NCBI GenBank assembly: GCA_020081605.1
Contig: JAHREC010000062.1
Span: forward strand, 4,087,758 to 4,151,757
From: Albifimbria verrucaria
Lineage: Eukaryota > Ascomycota > Sordariomycetes > Hypocreales > Stachybotryaceae
Length of the DNA stretch: 64,000 bases
Direction of reading: 5' to 3'
Shown: positions 58,501 through 64,000 of the stretch, one piece after another
Numbering within the stretch: the stretch's first letter is position 1
Layout of the letters: each line of letters begins with the position of its first letter
Translations under genes and position numbers: made by a program
The notes under the pieces: model-generated
Told to the model about the DNA's origin: nothing
What the model saw: the letters and a program-made list of their open reading frames with translations, nothing else
Database searches by the model: none

Positions 58501-60612
58501 TATGTCGTTATCTTGTGTCTTAAGATCCGATATTCTAGCTATAGGTGATGGTTGGATGGACTCGGTTGTTTGGACTTCTGTAAGTGAGTCACGTAAGGGC
58601 GAACGAGCTGTTGGTTTGAGAATATAGTCGTCGCCAAGTTCTTTCTGCATCGTTTCGAGAGTTTTCATCTTGGAAGCGACCTGGAAAGATTCATCCCGGG
58701 CTTTCCTTTCTATAACCAGCATATGATACTGGATGTAGTCAAGGAAATCGTGCAGATATTCAGTGCATTGATGATGAGAGTGTAAGCTATTGATCCACTG
58801 TCAAAAAGTCAGCAACTCTGAATCCGTGATTGACCAGGTCGCTCGAAATAGTGAGATATTAGGGAAGATTAATTGACGAGTAAAGTTCAGGTACCAGTCA
58901 AGGCAAAACCGAATTTTATAGACTCAGATATAAGATAGTAAACGAATTATGCAAATGCAGAGTAGACGGGTTGGGGAATAAGAGGATATACTCGGGTTAC
59001 TCGGAATTGCGACTGACCTCTGTGACCGCCGGGCTGATTATTGCGCGAAGCTTCTCCGATGGCCCATATCCCAAGCAAGAGAAGAATTTATCCTCGGCTA
59101 TAAGGGCGCGGAGGTATGTGTTCATTAGGTTCCGATCCACTTCGAGACGCTCGCGACTGAACCTATCCACACCGTCCCAATCCTCTAAGATCCAAGTTAT
59201 GCTCTCTAGGTACAAGCAACCTAGAGTCCAGATGTCGTAATTTAGACCACAATACATTTCGGTCTCGGTTTCGGGCGGTCTATAAGTCATAGAATCCCCA
59301 GTAGGAAGCTCAAAAAGCCCCTGCTCAAAGGTGGGTTGAAACTCGCGGATTTGAGATATGACAAGCTTTGGGTAGCCTATTATGAGATCGTTATTGGTGC
59401 TGGTGTTGAATAACAAGGTATTATTATGATTAATATTTGCATGCAGGAAGAGGCAACGGTTACGCTCAGAACCTCCGAAAGTATGGGCGTCCTCGAGATT
59501 ATTTTGTTGCTGTTCACTATTTTCCGAGTACTCTGTACGAGAGTGAATCCTATAAAGACAACTTGCTATCTCGTAACACTCTTTTGCCAGCCACAACATG
59601 GTGTCTCTGCCAAAATTAGGTGTTGTACCCTGCCAAAATTCCCAAGGCTACTGTATGCCGCAGGAAACATCAGGAAATATTGATCGTTAATGGAGAAAGT
59701 CGCCAGTAGCTCGATTGTTCGACGCTCGTTCCGCCGATTGAGACTTTTGAATATCTTTATAGTAGCCAGGGCATCTTCTCGGGAACGGAATTTTTGACCA
59801 CGACATATTCCTAAAATGTATTAGCATGTCAGAACAAGATCCTAGAGGCAGGTGATACTTACATTGGGTAATTGAAAGTCGTGGTGACTAGGGTGCAGCT
59901 TATATATATCCACCCATGGATTCAATTTCCTCAAATTGATGAATCTAACCGGGACATGCTGTCTGATGCCTACACGTGGGAGAACATCCCTCGTTTCCAG
60001 ATCGTAGTGACGTATCTCTGTTCTAGAAGAACGAGATGCGTTAGAAAAATATGGAGCCAACAGCTTCCATTGCAGTTCCTTGAACAAACTGATCAGCATA
60101 GGAGACCATTCATCAAAAATTGTGATCTTCTTCTTTGGAATCTTGCTGCTGTAAAGGAAGCCATCGTTTTCTTGCCTAGTGAATGGCAAATCTTCATCGT
60201 TGATCTCATGGGCTAAAAGATTGACCACATCTGGGACTTTTTCGCATAGAACCAGCAAAGCAAAGAGCCTTTGACACGATGAAAACTTAAGGCGCTCTAA
60301 CCGGCCTCGAACTACATTATGGCGACATATATCGCTAGCAATGTTGTCGAGTAGTTCCAAAGGTCGTTCCGGCCAGTGCTTTTTGAGTTCTTGCGTCACC
60401 GCGTCTTTTGTTATGATATGTTCTAGCGCATCAATTGGGAGGAATGATGGATTATTTTCCTCGCATTGTAAAGAATCGTATAGTTGGGAATGCAGGTTGG
60501 CCGCATGGCTTCGTTTGCCCTCAGACTTGCGCTTTATGGAATCGGTGAGACTGGCCCAGTTTTCCATCGCAGGAGGCGTATTTCTCGGTCTATCGACTAA
60601 ATAATGACTCAA
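55542..60612 (-). CDS. large multi-domain protein with N-terminal pseudokinase and C-terminal membrane segments
   Basis: Multi-exon gene, about 1,500 residues, member of a fungal family I know only as hypothetical. Start ATG 60612 (or 60567, MENWASLTDSIKRK). Order: a helical N-terminal region (DEWSPMLISLFKELQWKLLAP); a kinase-like domain (GNF, IELLATF, LFLHANINHNN, TYRPPETE, YDIWTLGCLYLESITWIL); a linker; a domain with FSLDWDLLHFI and VIEYMHQTWPETVEP; CSRILVRGYPVLRR; and a C-terminal part with two hydrophobic segments (NGILAIGITFVPFWL, APVSFLGMVVTLF). The HRD loop is HAN and DFG is missing, so it is a pseudokinase. Introns include 56514-56558 and 55965-56036. Frameshifts occur near 57010 (GGG) and 59665 (TTTT). 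It may be two genes, but the frame through the intron at about 57960-58010 joins them. Confidence 0.72.
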
Positions 60613-63242
60613 ATGACAGGCTGATATCGCTTGCAGTGATGCTGGTGCAATATTCAGCAGACTGGGTCTGTAATATGAGAGCAGGACAGCGGGCCAAACA
60701 GCTCTCTACTTTCGATGTCCTAGGTATGCTTGAATGAGAAATTACAGGCTACCAAGAAGCTACTCGTGCATACAGCTGGAATTAGCCGTACTTACATAGG
60801 ATTGCCTTACTCGTCTTGGATGTTCTGTGTGGAAGCGGTAGGGTGGAGGATCACTATATGGCGACACGGCGAGTTGGAAAAGGCAAGCTGGAATTGTTTG
60901 ACTACCCTCACCAGTTCTATTGAAATCTGCCGGCGGCACAGGCTACCAAGGCTTAGTTCAGAAAGGCTGAGCGCTACCTTTTTGGTGAGAGCCTTCTCCT
61001 GATGTAGGAAGCAAAGCCTCAGCCTTCGCCTGCATTAACCGGCGGTTGGAGGCGCAGTGAAAACAGCAAGGTCAATCACATGCCTAGGAAAAGCCACCAA
61101 TGCATTCGATGATGAAAAGCTTGAATATTGTGCATTCAACCTATGGTCACTTCATGTGTACGATACTACCCAGCTTGCTTCAGAGCCTGGTCGCGTTACT
61201 GTGGTTCAAAACTTAGGTATAGAATGCAATGTAATGAGAACACATTCTCTTTGATCCAGATATTTATAAGCGTCTTATGACTAAATCATTAAGTTTTCCG
61301 TACACGTCAAAAGAGACTATTGTCATAATGTTTTAGTTTCGCTTAAAATATAATATTAACATTATAGGCAGATTCAAAGGCCTATAAAAAGGGCAAAACC
61401 CAACAGTATGTTGGTCTTATTAATTATAATAAAATGAAATAAATGTTATTAACCAATTTGATATGTGAAATTCTATTGCACTGTAAAATAGCTCATATCC
61501 TCAGTGTCTAGAAGTATCCTTATATTCTATAAAAACTCTCCTCTCGGCCTAGCAGTGCTCGGATCATCGGAAGCAAGACCTATTCAAAGGCGAGCCTGTA
61601 TATATGCAGATTCTCTATGAATGATTGGCGTCGCTCACTCCATCCAGTTAATCCCTATATCTTTTCTCCTCCAACCCAGCGAGAGTTACGTACGCTTCAC
61701 CATAGTCATCAACATGCATTAAGTTCATCATGGCGTCAGGGCTGATTTCGGCCAAATGTAATATATGCGCACCCAACGCCCATATTATTTGTGTATATTC
61801 GAAGACGATTCCAGAGGAGCTTCTGCTGCGGGGTGGGGCTTCAAGCCCTTTTCGACGCTCTTTTCAGCTATGCAACGGATCAAGCGAAGAGGCCCATGAT
61901 AGTATTCAACATGATTAGATGGCCAGATTGAACTAACGATAGCATTAACAACACTTTCTGAGGTCTCAAGGAATCTATTTAGCTAAGAGAACTCAGATCA
62001 AGAGCTAACTGCAGAGAGTATCCCCGTGAAGCAAGAATAGGCGCCACTTTCGGTTGGCAGATTCCATCAAAGACTCGCTAACCTGTCCGTACAAAGGCAT
62101 TGACGCCAATTACAAGAACTGTCCGTGGTTGGACCATACTGATGTGCGTGGATGCCTCTGGCTCAAATGACGGTTACGAGGTCTTGTAGTAATATGAGAT
62201 GAAGGTTATCCAGGAAACTTCTACATTAAATATGGATTTACAATGCTATTTATAATCTGTATTCTCAGCTTCTTTGTAGCTGGCAGGCTTTCGTGGACTT
62301 GTAATCTGATTCTTGAAGAGGCTGATGAAAATTTGTCACATGAGAACTATAACATAGTTACTCAAGCGTACTCACTTAGCTAACTCTTTATACTCCCCAC
62401 CAACATCTATTAAAACTTGAGTTGAGTTTTGGGAATGTCCCCATTTTCCATTTTGGCTGTGAGATTCACAAGGCCGTTTCAGAAATTCTTCTGATGATGT
62501 ATGGGGCAGCATGGAAAGCGGTTTCACGAGACAAGTAGAATGTACGAGATCTAATAGCATGCTCTTATGCCACTTTTGAATGTGGAGTAATAAGCATAAT
62601 CAATTGCGTAATCAAAGAGCTATTGAAGCTAGAGGAAGCCCTTCCTCTTTATACTTTTCCTATAAGCAGCCATCGACTTTTACGCTCGACCATTTATTTC
62701 TAATATTTACTTATGAGAGACAGAGAAACCCATGCAGTGGCGCCTCCGAGATTGCACTCACAGGTTAGAGAGATAAAGATGAAACGAATGAGGATTTTGT
62801 CCCAGGTTGTCAGTAAGCAATTGATCCTTTACAGCCAACGGCCGAACGAGTTATCCCAGCTCCAGCAAACCAACGGAATGCGTATTTCTTTGGTTTCCCC
62901 TGCTAGACCTGTTAAATAAGATTCACTTGGCATTGAAGTGCTGAGGCCCTTCATATTACATCTGCCATATTTTATATCGGAGACCAGATGAGCTTCTGAC
63001 AAACCGGGTTTGTATTCCAAGGCTTTTTCCAAGGCTAATACATGTCTTGGACACATACCATGGGAAAGTGGGGTACAAAAGCGGTGCGTGCGGCTGAGCC
63101 GAGCGACAGCTATATAACATCAAGGCAAATTCCAATCAGATTGTCACCACCAATACGATTAGTAGCGTCTTATTTCGATATCACAAAATCCAACCATCAA
63201 CTGGCAAAATAATTCCGGCTCTTTAGTTCTTGCTAGACAATT
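60613..63242. other. 2.6-kb intergenic region, no supported gene
   Basis: Short unsupported ORFs on both strands; A/T-rich near 61320-61450. Only the promoter of the last gene is recognisable. Confidence 0.5.
63111..63117 (+). promoter_or_regulatory. TATA box of the 128-aa protein gene
   Basis: TATATAA about 130 bp before ATG 63243. Confidence 0.55.
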
Positions 63243-63629
63243 ATGGGCTCCTCGCATTCAAGTCGAAAAGACACTGGCAAAGCCAATGACGGGAACGCAA
63301 CTGAAGCTTCCTCCAAGAAACCGTCGCTGTATCAAAAGTATCAGCAGAAAAAGCAAGGTCCCGGTATCAGTGATGCAGACCTTCTCAAATATACGGGCAA
63401 GACCCGCGAGGAACTGAACGCGTGGGCGGACACCCAGCCTGGTGTGGGCAAGAACCAGCTTGCTGGCAAACTGTCTGCAGGGCCGACCTCGGGACTTGCT
63501 GGAATGAGCGCAGCTGAGGGCCTCGGTGGATGGGGTCACAGCACAGAACCAGGTGATGCGAAGAATCAGGGTATGAAGTTTCCACCTGGGGAGCCGGCGG
63601 CAGCGAAGATGTTAGAAGGTGAAGACTAG
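63243..63629 (+). CDS. small conserved fungal protein, possibly N-myristoylated, intact
   Basis: A 128-aa polar, Gly/Lys-rich protein in one exon. It begins MGSSHSSRKDTGK, with Gly2 and Ser6 as required for N-myristoylation, so it may sit on a membrane. The middle has LLKYTGKTREELNAWADTQP and a Gly-rich repeat-like stretch, SAGPTSGLAGMSAAEGLGGW, then KFPPGEPAAA. Proteins of this type, with a YTGxTxxELxxWA motif, occur in other ascomycetes (from memory) without known function. Most of it looks disordered. The TATA box and intact frame support expression. Confidence 0.78.
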   Translation: MGSSHSSRKDTGKANDGNATEASSKKPSLYQKYQQKKQGPGISDADLLKYTGKTREELNAWADTQPGVGKNQLAGKLSAGPTSGLAGMSAAEGLGGWGHSTEPGDAKNQGMKFPPGEPAAAKMLEGED

Positions 63630-64000
63630 TTGAGGATCATCACACATGCACGGATCTTTTAATTAATTGTGTGCCAAATTACTAAGTCTTTGAGATACTG
63701 TGATCTTGAGAATAGCTATTAGATATAACATGGTAGTGTGCAGCGCGAGATGTTACCAAAGACCTGGTGATCTGATGTTTCTTTTCCAAAACTATTGATC
63801 CATCCATTGTAGTTCTTATTCGGAGGCACACGAAAACAGCATTTTACAGCTCATGGCTATCTTATGATACTTAGGAGAGATCAAAACCCGTCCTGATCTG
63901 CCTTGCTTATGGGAAGTATGAACAAAATGAGTGAGGGGCGCTATGGCTTCTCATAGTACTCTAGGTGTATAGCTGCATTTTACCCTACTGTGCAGTATCT
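63630..64000. other. downstream region to the window edge
   Basis: No feature is recognised in the last 370 bp. Confidence 0.5.

Overview
This window is nuclear DNA of a filamentous ascomycete, most likely a Sordariomycete. Short GT-AG introns of about 45-150 bp with CTAAC/CTAAT branch sites interrupt genes for typical fungal families: PTH11-like and HET proteins, a Zn2Cys6 regulator, DUF1996, fungal P450 and GMC enzymes. Short elements with CAGTGGG-type ends next to TA recall the mimp/impala elements of Fusarium, so Hypocreales is my best guess. I see no prophage, CRISPR array, rRNA or tRNA.

Layout. At 2-11 kb there is a metabolic block: an MFS (DHA2) exporter cut by the left edge, an SDR, a GMC oxidoreductase, a PTH11-like receptor and a cytochrome P450. 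It looks like the flank of a secondary-metabolite cluster whose backbone gene is not in view. At 12.9-22 kb come a secreted DUF1996 protein, a small beta-rich protein, a multi-pass membrane protein and an SLC6-type Na+ symporter. At 23.5-27.9 kb are a degraded SF1 helicase, an 11-bp minisatellite and an isochorismatase-like hydrolase. At 29-40.6 kb are a HET-domain protein, a DUF1223 protein, a small secreted Cys-rich protein, an S10 carboxypeptidase and a Zn2Cys6 regulator. At 42-47.5 kb two helical coiled-coil proteins are transcribed divergently from a shared 1.5-kb region. At 48.7-54.4 kb are a secreted zincin, a divergent cyanase / beta-carbonic anhydrase pair, and a DUF1348 protein. At 55.5-60.6 kb there is a large pseudokinase-containing protein, and near the right end a small, possibly myristoylated protein. 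Four related MITEs lie at 35.0, 38.7, 41.5 and 48.3 kb.

How the genes work together. Cyanase consumes bicarbonate and carbonic anhydrase supplies it, so that pair is probably one functional unit. The 2-11 kb block reads as oxidative tailoring plus export. The coiled-coil pair may act as a two-component system.

A caution for every entry. About two thirds of the genes are interrupted by apparent single-base frameshifts, and nearly all are explained by one base missing from a short homopolymer. Allowing for these bases makes the coding lengths of 12 genes exact multiples of three. I therefore read most breaks as sequencing or assembly errors and call these genes CDS. The exception is the helicase, which also has two in-frame TAG codons of the kind made by RIP (repeat-induced point mutation).
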